Source of the DNA: Baylisascaris procyonis
Lineage: Eukaryota > Nematoda > Chromadorea > Rhabditida > Ascarididae
Length of the DNA: 64,000 nucleotides
Direction: 5' to 3'
Assembly (NCBI GenBank): GCA_037389465.1
Contig: JAZARR010000172.1
Coordinates: forward strand, 868,001 to 932,000
Part shown: positions 18,869 to 31,859 of the stretch, piece by piece
Layout of the letters: every line of letters begins with the position of its first letter
Numbering within the stretch: position 1 is the stretch's first letter
The notes under the pieces: model-generated
Told to the model about the DNA's origin: nothing
What the model saw: the letters and a program-made list of their open reading frames with translations, nothing else
Databases searched by the model: none
Made by a program: the position numbers and the translations under genes

Positions 18869-21800
18869 GAAAAAATTAACGAGCAGACGTTAATGTTTAG
18901 AAGTTTATATTGAAAATTTATAGGCCACCTTTGAAATTTTTCTCGCATAAAAAAGCTTTCTGAGATGGCCGTTAATCGAAGAATAAGCAGGACTTCATTT
19001 ACTATCATGACACTTCATAAACAAAATTTTATTCCTCAATCAAATAAATTTAAAAGCTATTTTACCAATTCTGATAGATAGCGCAGACATTTGCGCCGAT
19101 ATATTGATAGAGTTAAGACTGTTGTAGTTTAATATAATGTTACAGTGTTCACAAAAATGGCTGCGATGCTAATTTTTATAGCCATTAATCATTGCATTCT
19201 TATGTATTAAAAAGCATCAAAATTTAAACTAGTTAATACAATTGCACATATCTATCGCATACACAAATGAATAAGCATTCCGATGAGCTAATCATCAACG
19301 TCTAATTGACTAGTGAAGAAAAAAGCTAACGAAATTTGTTTAATTAAAAAGATCTCAATTGGCAGCAAGCTCACAGCATTTATTAGGTCCTATCACTTTT
19401 GATCATTTTGAGTCTCCACTCCATTTTGAGCAGCTTTGCGGAGCACAAATATGAATAAAGCAGCGAAATAACAAAAGAATATGCCAAAACGGCGAAACGC
19501 TTTTTTATTTTGTATCACGAAGACATACATCTATCTATACAAGCAAAATTACACTAATTTTATGGTGATGAATGGCTAATCCCTATATAGCAATTATAAA
19601 AACGAGTACAATTTTTATACGAATGAGCACTATAGAGTACAACATTCATATCAGAAATCTTCATCGAACAATGCGAACGGATGCACGCCATGCTCAAATC
19701 AACAAATCTATCAGTGGAACGTGAATGGGCAATTCGTTTTCGATTAATATCGTAGATTCGAAGATGAAAGACACCCGTCATTCATATCGACACAACCGCG
19801 CAAGTATATGATTGCATATAACGGGCACATGTTCAAGAGTTCCAGTTTGAATTTGGAAGGGTGGAGCAATGAATTCGAAACCCTTCCCGACACTTCTTGT
19901 TCAAGTGACCTTTTCGAAGGGCACTTCTTATAAATAGAAAACTGACTTCATCTTAACTATAATTAATTCTTAGCTTTATTTTTCCCCATGTAAATCTGAG
20001 TAACCATATACATCTAAGCAGTAATATACCGATCAATACCCTCTCATTAACAAATGCCGTTTCAAAATTAATTTCTACTACTAAGTCGTCGTGATATGTT
20101 ATAAGACTGTGAAGAATAGGATATCTGTCAGTAAGGAGTGCGCAAAGAGAATAAAAGAACACAAAAAAAAAATCACCTCCGATTAGTCTGAAGGCCAGTA
20201 ATCGATCAGTGCCTTTTTATCACTCTTTCGACATTATTAGTATCTAGAAAGAAGCACGATAGTTTTGATGATTCGCAATATATGGTAATTCTTTCGGCAT
20301 TCCCAACTAGAAAGATGAATTGAACTAAGAAATATGAAGTTTTGCACGTTTATTCATAATTTATTGTAATTGGGGAAAATTTTAGGATGCTATCATGTTA
20401 TCTTAAAATCAAATACAACTAGTGACCTAATCTAGTATCTATTCCTAATTTATGACGAGAAATATGCTCAGATGTTAGTACAAAAAAGAGTTGATAAGTG
20501 AACTTCGTTGTGAGATGCTCTTGATGGTTAAAGAATCACGACAGCAATCTGCTGAATAGTGAAGAAAAAGCGAACAAACTTTTATACTTGAGAAAAATAT
20601 TTAATGTCACTTCACTTCACAGGAAATAAATTTTCCATACTATTGATGAATTGTAGGTGAAAAAAAAAGTGAAGAGAGCTGAAAAACAGGCAAACGAATT
20701 GTGCTGCATTTATTATGCTCAAGATATAGGGAACATATTGGCGGTAATTGAACGATGCTGATATACGTTTGATCGCCACAAAGAAAAGGCTTTTCACATT
20801 GGCAAAAGATTTATGGTAGCGTTGAAATTATTACGGATCAAAAATTTGTTTCTTCACATGTGTTTGGAGAGGCACGGCAAAAATTTAATCAACAAATGCG
20901 CATCGAAAAAGTGGTAAAATGCATCAGCCACATACATTTCTTCAATTTCATCGACTTCTCCTACTAATCTATGCATCTTCGCGAATCTCTAAAGTTTTAA
21001 AGGAAGTCCCAGACGCATTTCTTTTGAAAAATTCGAATTAGCCACTTGCCGCAAAGTATGCACGTCTTAAAGTACGCACGTCTTCAATGCAGCATGACTT
21101 GGGCGACGAGGAGGAAAATCTTATATCCAGTGATAGAACTGTTATTGGCGCCTAGGAACTTCCCGAGAAGTTGCGGCCATTATATTTTTTCATAAGATAC
21201 ATACCACAAAGTATATAATTGCTGCGTATATGCGTTAAATAAATAAAGAGACATGCATATCATGTAATGTGTTTATATTCATATATCACAGAATGTTTCT
21301 TTTTTCTTTCATTCGAGACATGTAAGCCGGGAACTTTCGAGATTAGAATCCTCTGCTGTGAGGTCCACCTATTTTGTTAGGCCTTAATCCCTGCTTCAAA
21401 CTCCAGAACTTCAAACACCCCTGAGAATTCGGCAACTCGCGAGCAAAATCGGGTACATAGAGATTCAAAGGGCAGTGTGCTTTAAAATAACGCTTTCTTT
21501 TCACTGGAAATAAAAACTAACAAAGTGCACCAATCAAGGAAGTAGGCGGAATGGATGCGCTTCTTAGCAAGTAAGTAAGTGGAGCAAAATGTTAGCAGCA
21601 GTCTATGCTGCAGAACGAAAAGCGACAGCTATTGTCTTCATAAGTCATCAGACAAAGACACTACCAACATGTATCGACGAAAGCTTCCAATGAATAGTCA
21701 TTATTTAGGCTTCAAATCATTCACCCTTCCGTAAGGTTTAATGCGTTCATCTAATGCAGATGCGTATTTTGTAAGATATAAAAAATCATTAACAAATGCC

Positions 21801-22317
21801 ATTCAATGCAACAGTCTCCAAGGCAATTAGCTCGGAAGTCGAAACAACGAATTCTGTTCTTATGAGAAAAGAAAACTCTAAATAATGGTACTTTGATTTT
21901 AAGACAAGTAAAAAAGATTACCAAAAATGATAAAAAGATATACTTTCACATTTCAAGTGACCAACTGTTGCATAAATATATAAAAAAAGAATAAAATAAA
22001 ATAAATAGCGAACCGTTAACGAAAGCGTGAAACGATGCCTAATAGTACTCGCTCTCCCATGCGAATACTCGTTGCACAAATGCTCATTGAAAATGTTTTT
22101 GCCCAGCAGCTAGTCACAAAAATTACCTATATTTGATATTCCATGCAAATTCCACGGCATTTCAAATGCTCATAATTCATTTTGAAAAAGGATCAATCGT
22201 AACGAAATTAGTGAATTAGAATCGGCTTATGGTGTATATTATACCTATGAAATTTCAACACTGCAACTTCTCTGATTCGTTGATTGGAACCAACTGACCA
22301 AGGAATGCATCAGCAGT

Positions 22318-22358
<41 letters not shown>

Positions 22359-24896
22359 TCTTCAACAAAATTTTGAAAAAGTGAGCTAAAAATCTGGAAA
22401 GTAGAGAATGAAATACACAAAAACATATAAGTAATAGTAGAATAAGCTTATAACAGAACGAAATTGAGCTCAGACTTAGAGTGGAGTCTTAGTATAGGAT
22501 ATAAAGTGGTGTGGTGAAGTGCACCATCAATACATGCAATAAAGAAACAGCTAAAACCACTCGAGAGCAGGGCACACAGCAGTGGATTGCACACACGCGG
22601 CAGCAATTATTCGAGCATATCAATCTGGGCCATGCCGCACCTCTCGCCACTATTTGGTTCGCTGGTCGCAATTTCCGCTGACCACCCCTTACTGTGAAAC
22701 CTCTAGTACAAGCCACCTCTCAATTGCTAGCCTTACCTGTAAAGTTGGTGGTATTTAGAATCATTTATAGCCCTCCCCCCACCTCTCCACAAAATAAATT
22801 TTAGCCTCTGAGCCTATGCTAACAATACAATTATACCTAATACCTAATCGTTTTTCTAAAATAATATCCGTCTACTTTTTCTAAATTCGACAAGCAAAGT
22901 TGAGCCGTACAATTAGTTCGACACTCAAAATGAACAACGATAGTGAAGGCAGTGGTGACAACTGTAACGTTCGCTTTCTTACCATGCACCACTGCGAACT
23001 AATCAGGTCCGTCGGATTATCAATGAATTAGTAAGCACAGAAGATATCGCAGCAAAGGTTGGCTAGGTCACAACACAGTGGCTCAGTGAAGGAATAATGG
23101 TTCGAATTTTGCATACAAGGAGCTTTTCTGTCCACTAGTCCACTCGGTCAAACCATTTGCAGAAAATGAAAACGAAAAAGCGGCCGAATGATGAAATGCA
23201 CAATAAAAGAAGAAATATTCAAAAAATTTTGAAGAGATTTTGCCCGAGAATTTAAGCAGCACCATTCAAATCACTCAACAATTTCTACGAGGAAAACGAA
23301 TGGGATGCAGGCCAAAGAAGGTGCCACGATAAGCGCTTTCACGATTCAGCCTATTGGACCCACCAATTGTAAAAATACTCAAAAAACAGTGATACTATGT
23401 CTATCATATGAGTTTCAGCAATGCAGATACATACACGTATGTACAAACATAGCGATCTGTGGTATATTTTTTCGAAAATTTGGAAGCTGGCATTCAAAAG
23501 GAGCTATAAAAGAGCTTACTTCGTCAACAAAATCGTATGATGTATAGCGCTGAAATCACGAGAAAGCGCTTTCGTATTCAGCAATCGGACACATTTTTTA
23601 ATCCTGCTTTTCCAGAATATATTATCGAGTCAGTGGCTGCGATATTAATCGCCCCTGAACAAAACACCCGATCTATTCGATGCTTCATGGAGCGATCGAT
23701 CCTCGGCATACAATCGTTAATTACTTTTTCTCTCCTTCTCCTTCTCTCACTCTACCTGTTCAGCCAAGGTTCTCTAGTTTGCAAGTTGCACCAATTACGC
23801 TCGTTTTCATGGGTTTATCTAGCGAATCAAACGAATAAACCTATTTAAAGAACTTAAATAGAGGGAAGAAATTAAATATGAATAAATTAAATAGTGAAAT
23901 GAATTAAATAAAACATCGAATTGAATAGGAATAAATTCACAGATCTGAAAGCTTCAATTTTGGCTCCACTTCACGGAGCGAGAGCCTATTTGCGTAATAC
24001 CAATCGATCGAACAAGTGGGCGCTAAGTTGAACGAAAAAGAATTAACATTGAACAAAACCGCTGCCAAGAGCAAAACATCAATAAATCGCTTTTTTCATT
24101 GCTGGAAAATAGCCAAGAATCCGAATCGATGTCACTGAAGGCAAAAAGCAAACCACGTCTGGCATGGTTTTTTTGCGTTGTTGAATTTAAACAAAAAACA
24201 GATAAGTGATGAAACTCTAATCCTAAGTGGAAGTCGAAACCTCAATCCAAGATTTAAAACCTAAGCCAATGAATACGTTGTTTCGGCGACAGATAGCAAG
24301 TGAAGCTTTATCGAACAAAGACGACGGTGCGTAGTAGACAACAACTGAATGAAAGACGATGTGCTCATAAACTATGTAAACATACGAGACAATCGAGAGA
24401 GCATATGCACACATATATATACCTGTTATTTGCGGTCTGCACATTTCAGCTAATGAAATATTTACACAAAAATGCTTTGGGGTAGATTTTAACGTAATGA
24501 ATAAATAAAGGCGATGATAAGGCGTTACGAGATTTCGGTTGATATAAATTTCTCGGAAGGATTTTTTATTGATCAGGCGAACAATAAAACTCAAAGAAAG
24601 CACTGCATTGACTTTTCACGCATTGTTATACCTAGCCGCCTGGATGAAATTTAACGATTGATGATATTTATTCTACTTTGTATTCTGCAACGTTATTTGC
24701 ACTCACTGATAACATGATTTATCGATTATCACTACCGACTTACCAGCTGACTAAGTGCAACAGTAGATCAATTTCAGCGAATCTCATTTATTGCTCATTT
24801 GCGGTCACATAACAAAAAATTGATAAGACGTTACTCAAAGTAGAAAGCTATAAGCTCTTGAATAAAAGCCGATTACTCTTAATTGTTCGCCTTTCG
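18869..24896. other. Long intergenic stretch, no supported gene
   Basis: AT-rich throughout. Holds a (TA)n tract at 22321-22355 and a slightly GC-richer patch at 22550-22720 whose minus frame is Cys/Arg-rich without a recognisable domain. A short duplication (gcacgtctt) lies at 21060-21082. Confidence 0.5.
22321..22355. repeat. (AT)n microsatellite, ~35 bp
   Basis: Uninterrupted AT dinucleotides. Confidence 0.95.
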
Positions 24897-25558
24897 ATGC
24901 TTGCAATGCATTTGAAAACATCGATATCAACTGGTGATGAATATCGCCAAACATCCATACACATCAACATCTATTTAGACGAACAACAACTGCTTACTGA
25001 TGCCTGTATGACACCAGCCATCACCTGCACATTTAATTTCAGGTTTATCACGTTGATAGCTTGCTTATATGCCATGCGAACATTTCTTTCATACATATTT
25101 CGAAGTCAAATTATTTACGATCTTTAGTTTTCTTTTCAATTAGTCGCTCCTTTGTGATAAGCGCGCTGCTGTGCATCACTCTGTAAAATCGATACTGTGA
25201 GCACATATTTCCACGCAAATTGATTTGCATATTTATTTGTAATTCATCTCGCTTGCTGTTCACCTTACTACCAGCCAGAGTAATACAAACACATAACTAT
25301 AGACTCTGTTGACAAATATCGCCATTGAGACTGCTCATTAATGAGATGCTTTCAATGAAGTAGAAACAATGCCAATATCTAAAAATTCTACGAAATTAAG
25401 TCCACTTTCTTTCAACAATTTTCAGTCCACTTCAGAAGAAACTCAAGCTAAAATTGTGGGACCTTGATGGGTACAATGTACATCACAGCAAGGCCTTCTA
25501 TATCCTGGTTCGTACCGAAGCAGCAACTTTGATGAATGTTGAAGTTATTCAACTGTAA
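24897..25558 (+). CDS. Possible two-exon small protein, unknown family
   Basis: Exon 1 24897-25042 and exon 2 25426-25558 join in phase (TTC AG / T CCA) to 92 residues. Exon 2 has a strong acceptor (acaattttcag) and reads like protein (KLKLKLWDLDGYNVHH), ending at TAA with AATAAA about 95 nt on (25654). Exon 1 is less certain: its donor is AG/gtttat and its start ATG is one of two. No signal peptide or known domain is evident; the C-terminal half has the alternating hydrophobic pattern of beta strands. The terminal exon is more believable than the whole model. Confidence 0.35.
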
Positions 25559-27833
25559 AAAATTGCACACATTTTATACTAGTTGGTTCTTTAATTACAT
25601 CAGTCGAGTCATAACATAATGAATTTTTTAACGATTTAAACACGCTGTTGGACTAAATAAAACATGAAATTTTAATTTTGCATATTTATTATTCATTAGT
25701 TAATGAATTGAGCGAAATATCAAGACGCAGCATATCGTGACAACTCGTTTCGTATATGTCGCAACTTGCTTAGCTCATTTCTTTCTCGAACTCAATTCTG
25801 ATGTGTACTCATTGATTATGCCATTTCTAATCAATCAAAAGGCAATTCGACAAATTTATAGCAAACAAAAAAAAATTTAAATCAGTTCATTGAAAAGTGC
25901 AAAAATGCGAACAAATGCTCAACGTTGGCCTAATTTGCTGATCATTTCATCTGGTTGACTTCTCAATATATTTCAACCCATCAAAAGTTAATTGTAATCA
26001 AATATTGAAAGTTTTTGGAAAAGAAAGCATTCTCAAGAATATAAGCACTTGAAAATCTATAACTGAAAGATGACTGATTTTAATATTCATAAGTGACTGT
26101 GGCTCAGAAGTGAGTGGCCGTGAATTCGTGCCATTCTCCATCACTCAAAATTCTCCTTAACCATTATTATCCCTCTATTTCTCAGCCATTTTCCATATCC
26201 ACTATGACCTTCTCATAGAATAGAAATTTCTATTTGATGAAAATAGCACACTTTTTTCGTTCATTTTATTTTGACTACTTAAGAAAGCAATCAAAAAATA
26301 AAATACATCTTATAGATGAAGTAGGTCAACTCAAACAAATGCTGATTGGAATATCCGCACAATTATCCTTTAAAATTGCGCTCAATTTCCACCTGAATTG
26401 TTTTCCCCTTCCCTCCCGTCTCCTTCAACCTCCCTCGACGCGTCGATCATATGAAGAAGGCCAGTAAGCATGTTGGATATGCATAGTTTGCAGTGGGTGT
26501 GAAAGGAAAAGTTAAATCGGATATAACGAAAGCATATGGCAAAGAAAGCACCGTAGAAAGAGAACGATGAATTAAAATTAAATCATTTTAATGGTACCAT
26601 GATCACAATTCAAACTACGAAGATCATGCATGTATATGTATCCTTTTGTCTTCATATATGAGAATGTGTGTTTCTATGTCTTTTTGTCTGTCTGCGTGTA
26701 TATGTATGTGTCATGTGTGTGCGTTTGTGTATTTATGTTGTACTCATTATACTGAGCAATATTCTCTATGAATAAGTGATATGATCGATTTTAGTGTTTT
26801 ACAAACTTATGTGATAAAATTATAAAATATATTTTCGGCGGAGATGTTCTAAACGCAAATATCGTTGATGTAAATATTATCTCACTAGCTCAGACATACA
26901 GAAATCATTTCGCATTGATCTGATCTTACAATACTCATCGAAATTTACAATTTATTTTCATCGAAACTTATTTGCTCTAAAGTTCACACTATTAGAATTC
27001 CAGTTCTATTTAAAGATTAAAATTTTTTGCATAAAAGTTGCATATTATCGGACTAATGACAGGAATCTTTCCAGTGTTTGCAGTAAATTTTACTATTAAA
27101 ACCAATTCATTATTAGTAATGTAGAGATATTGTCACAGTACTGAGAATAATATAATTAATACACAAACATTACACTGACCTGACCATTCGAATAATGAGC
27201 GATGGTATTACTGGCTAGTACACAATTAAAGAGACTGACTAATCTAGCAATCAATACTGGATTGCCAATCCGAAAGGGTAGTATGATGCAAACTGTACCA
27301 TACTTTACTTTACTAACTCTTTAAGTTTACTACGGTACTACATCACGATTGAGTACAGTAAAAGAGAAGTGTAATTCAATTTTATTCCATAGACTGGCCG
27401 CAGTGACCAATATACAACACTTTCTTCCTCTTCATTGACCAATGAGGAATGTGATAGAGGCAGAGAAAGCATTTTGCGCTTCATCACAACGTTCTATTAA
27501 CTAGTTTACTGAGCACAAAAAATCGCAGCCTAGTGCTTCTATTGAAAAGACAGAATGAAATGCTTATTTGTTCGCTATTTTACGAAAATTTGTTTGAAAA
27601 AAAAAAGTCGAAAATTTGCTTATTCGCTATTTTATCGTATAATATAAGCGCCACATGCAAAAGAAAAGAAAACACCCACATTCTTAGAGAGAAAAAAAGA
27701 TGCGTAAGTCTCCTATTTAGCGTCATCGATGAAACAGATATATTATTTTCTATGAACAGTTGAAATAACTTGGATATATCCCATTTTGAAGGAAATAGAG
27801 TTGATGTGGAAGCAACCAACACATTTCGTAAAT
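25559..27833. other. Intergenic, with a TG-rich stretch
   Basis: 26631-26745 is a degenerate TG/TGTA-rich low-complexity run. Nothing else supported. Confidence 0.5.
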
Positions 27834-28130
27834 TTAGATAAGTTCAAATGGGAAACAGATGAAAAGCAATAAGATTTTTTGAAAATTTCTGATACAAGGT
27901 GATCGAAGATAATCATCACGACAAAAGGAAAACCAATTAAATTGTTGAATTAAAAATATGAGACGCCTTCGAAAATCGAAACTAGAAAATAAAAATCCAG
28001 TGTTTTTGCGTTTCATCGAAGCTGTCGAAATATCTTGAAGCACAGCGTGTAAGTTTATGCTGCTTGGCGACACGAAAGGAGGTTCCCAAAGCTGAGGTTT
28101 TCGATAGTCTTCCACTCGAGCTCCCGAAAT
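27834..28130 (-). CDS. Possible terminal exon, minus strand
   Basis: After an acceptor ttcaattcag the frame reads VEDYRKPQLWEPPFVSPSSI and stays open to 27834. The plus strand of the same stretch also has a plausible frame (RKEVPKAEVFDSLPLELPKY), so the coding strand is unresolved. No domain recognised. Confidence 0.25.
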   Translation of the reverse strand: MSGARVEDYRKPQLWEPPFVSPSSINLHAVLQDISTASMKRKNTGFLFSSFDFRRRLIFLIQQFNWFSFCRDDYLRSPCIRNFQKILLLFICFPFELI

Positions 28131-28287
28131 ATGGGCATCTGAATTGAAAGTCCCAGGATGAGTTCCGCACTCAAGCTTTAATTAGGCGAGGGGTAGGAGT
28201 TCCCGAAATAACTGGTTATGATAGGATAATACCGAAATATATTCGCTAATCGAAAAAACACTCATTAAACACGTGATCGCTTTACGA

Positions 28288-28479
28288 AAGTTCACCGATT
28301 AAGAAGCCGCAATGGAGAGAGCCCAGAAAACGAGTGCCTGTTGTGCTCAAAGTCGTTCGAAATTGTGCAGTTGCTTCCAAGTATCGATCGACAAATTCAA
28401 CGACTTAGTGCAGTGCATATTGACGCTGAACTAGAGAGTACAACCAGTACTCGACTATTCAGCTTTTTCAATCTTTAAT
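28288..28479 (+). CDS. Possible terminal exon, plus strand
   Basis: The frame reads ENECLLCSKSFEIVQLLPSI, then a polar tail, and ends at TAA with AATAAA about 17 nt later (near 28496). CLLC resembles a zinc-binding knuckle but no full finger is present. The upstream acceptor is weak and no upstream exon was found. Confidence 0.3.
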
Positions 28480-31400
28480 ACCTGGTACGATGACGATAAT
28501 AAAAATGAATAGGAATGTTGCGCCGATTTATTAAATTTTAATAAGTAGTATCACACATTTTTTCAGAGATGAGCGAGAAGCAGACATTCCAAAAAAAAGT
28601 AGAGAAGCGTCCCAGCTGTGTTGGTACGATATATGCTTCTGTATGTCTAGTATTCTAGCAACAGTTCCATAAATTACCAGAAAATAATGAAGCATATCAA
28701 ATATTCAGTGCAGTGGTTCCCCAGCAGGTTAAAACTTCCAGACGGATGAACAGGCACACAGATGTATTTATAGGCAATCATCCCTTTGACATAATGTACT
28801 ACGAGAATGCGTCTTTATAAAAACGAACATCATTTAAATTATCAAATAAAGTAGATTGAAAGCAAAAACATCTATCTCTCATGTTCAAATGAAATAATCA
28901 TCGATCTTATTTAACGAGAAATTTAAATGAGTGAGAAAAAGAAGAGGAAATGCTTTTACTAAGATCGTTTAATATTGTTTGATTAAGCAAAGAGATTTTA
29001 TTTCTTTGATTTCAAAATCAAACTCGAATTAAATATTCCATCGCAATTTATTCTTTTTAAAGCACTGAAGAGAGTGATTCATTTCATAAAGTAATCAAAT
29101 TGTCCCACAACAACGCCCGTATCCATCTGGTTTATGCCATTTGAGAGAGGGGGGGGGGGGGGTGGGATGACAGGACAAAAAGAAGATGAATGCTAACGAA
29201 AGGTTCTGAAACTGCTAGTCCGATAGGCATTAGTTTGCTTCAAGTTCTTCGATATTATATTGATGGAGACGGAAATTCCAACACCAACGGCTGTCCTCTT
29301 TTCATTTTAATAAAAATGCTACTCTAAAAGACGTAACTAACGATAAATAATTCAGCTCTTTAGAAGCGTAGAAAAATTTTTTCGCTATAATAAAATGAAT
29401 AATAAAAGAATCCTCTAGTAATGCATCGAGGACGACAGCAACGAAATGATAGACGGATCCATCTGGCTGTTTACAAGTGACATTTCCTCTTTTCGGCGTT
29501 ACGTCCGTCTTTTTTTTGCTCGTCTCATTCATGAGAAGATGTCAGCATTTGAGAAATTTCGAGCAGCAATCTATCATTGAAAATTAGGCAGCCGTGCGAA
29601 GATAGCGAGAAAAATTTGTTCAACGAAATGAATGGGAATAATTGAACAAAATTACTCTTATTGCACACTTAACGAGCACAGCGCCAATTAAATGACCTAA
29701 ATATGCAGAAGAAATCTAGAACATCGAATTATTGATTATGTAACTTGTCTGATATATTGAAGTTCTCTGCAAGAATAGTATATTAATTTTGCAAAAATCC
29801 GTGCCAAGTATCTGTGAGAATCTGTAGCAAATATATACCTTCTTTTTAATAACAAAGCGCTGTTTGAATTACGTCTATGGGTCATTATATGTCTATCCAC
29901 TATGCGTTCATTTACATGCTGAATTGTTATTCATTATGTGAGATCGCTCTTTTCGTTGCTACGCCAATTAAATTTGCATGTTTTTTAACATTTGAAGTTA
30001 GCGACCACACCCTGAATTGGCTGACTACCTGCATCAACAAAACTTGCATAATTGAAAAGTTCTCGCTGGTTTTCATTGTTTTGGACGGTCTTTCCACCCT
30101 TTTCCCCTTACCCGCTTTCCCAAATGGGCTTTTTAGTGGCAACCGCAAGATATACTTATATGTGATGATAGCAATAATAAAATTATATGCGTTGCTATAA
30201 ATTGTTGGGGTGCGATGACATAATGCAGTAAATAAAGCAAGTGGTGAATAGGAGTGATGTGGAGGTAATTCCCTCGTTTCACGATCGTTACAGAAAACCG
30301 ATGACTAAGAAGCTAATTTCTATCCATTCGGTTATCTTCTTTCATAAGCTGAACATTAATAATGTTCTGAGCTCAATTTGTTTTCCTGCAAGAAATCAGA
30401 CAGACATCTGTCAAGAACAGGCTTTTTTGTTACTGAAGACAAACGATGCCACAGGTTGCTCTCCGTGTATTCGAGCCTCGTTCGCAGCTTACAGATTACG
30501 TGCAATATGCTTATATATCGAGTCAAATTACAATTAATGCGGATATTCACTGTTCCTCTAGATGCCTGTTTGAAAATGAAGGAACACATTGAGAATGCTA
30601 ACCTAATTAAAGATCCTCTCGTTTGTCACTTGAAATTAAGTCTTGTGGATGCATTGTTACATATGTGTGTGTGGGTGCGTATGTGTCTGTGCGTATGTGC
30701 AAGACTGTTTGTTTGTATATACGTACGCCGGCCATTTGTTAAAGAAGAAAATTGCTCCAAGTCTTGTCAGCATTCAGGGTCTTATAACGAACAAATCGGC
30801 CTAACTTCGTCGACGAACAATTGTACATCGGATGGTCATTAAAAGAGTGCATCCGTACAAAACTAGTATAAAGTGGCGTCTTTTGATCGCTCTCCAAGTG
30901 ACCTGAGCCTGGCTCCGATGCAGTAATAAAGGCAAACTTGATTGCGCGATTGCTAATCCTCACGCTCTATATAATAGCTTTCCGATCCTCAATGCGCTCC
31001 TTCATCTTATTTTTTCCCTTCATATTCGGGTCGTTATCACAACCTTTTCGTCGTCCGTTATTTGTTCCTCTGGTTCTGTTTAAAAGGCGAAAAAAATATG
31101 ATTGCAATCTGTGCTCCGAGTGGAGTCGTTTGAAGTCGAAAAAGGCCCAAAAGTTTTATTGCAATCATCTATTAAAAGCGGTGCTTGAAACACAGCTGAC
31201 TTTTGAGCAACGCGGCGTTTAAAACCGCCAAAGCCTTCCTGCGCGCATTCGGAAATCTGCGTGTAATTCTTACAATACGTTAAATTAATGAAAGCAAATT
31301 GTTGTTAAGGAACTAAAAATAAATTTCCAGTATTGTACCATATTTATCGATACCACAGGTTGGCGTCATCTATTTGCAAAACGAATCGTCTGTCTGTCAG

Positions 31401-31859
31401 TAGTTGCATCACTATTATATGCCCCAAAACACTGCATATATTAAATGTATTACTATAAATGGACCATAAAGGTGAAAACATGACATGAAAAATTTCTTGT
31501 TTATTTAAAAGCATAAACACTGATAACGAATAAGATTTCTGTGCTAATTATGGTAGTAAGCGGACTTCCATCCACATCTCTTCTGACATACCCAATTTGT
31601 CTTGATTTTTTTTAATACCTCTAAGCTAAGCGGTTGCCTATTCACCTTCTTTCAATTTATTGCGTATTTGCAAAAGAAAATTATTGGAGCTATTTATTGA
31701 AAAAAATATATATATTCCGCTTATAAGTGGAACGAGATAATTCAAATGCACATTGTCCAAAGGTCATCTGAACTGCTTTTTTTGCAGGTTTTCATTCATC
31801 ATTAGGCCGTCGTTTTCGAAGGTTACTTTACGTCACTCTACTCATTTGCTTGTGAGTAG
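28480..31859. other. Intergenic, low-complexity patches
   Basis: A run of 14 G lies near 29147-29162 and a TGTG-rich stretch at 30661-30725. A minus frame at 29532-29302 (MNETSKKKTDVTPKRGNVTC) is a weak coding candidate with no splice partners. Confidence 0.45.

Noticed and set aside
24223..24603. 126-residue minus-strand frame
   Set aside because: Composition is that of random AT-rich sequence; no recognisable features.
30378..30842. 154-residue frame on the plus strand
   Set aside because: Its centre is a TGTG-rich low-complexity run, and no domain, splice site or poly-A signal supports it.
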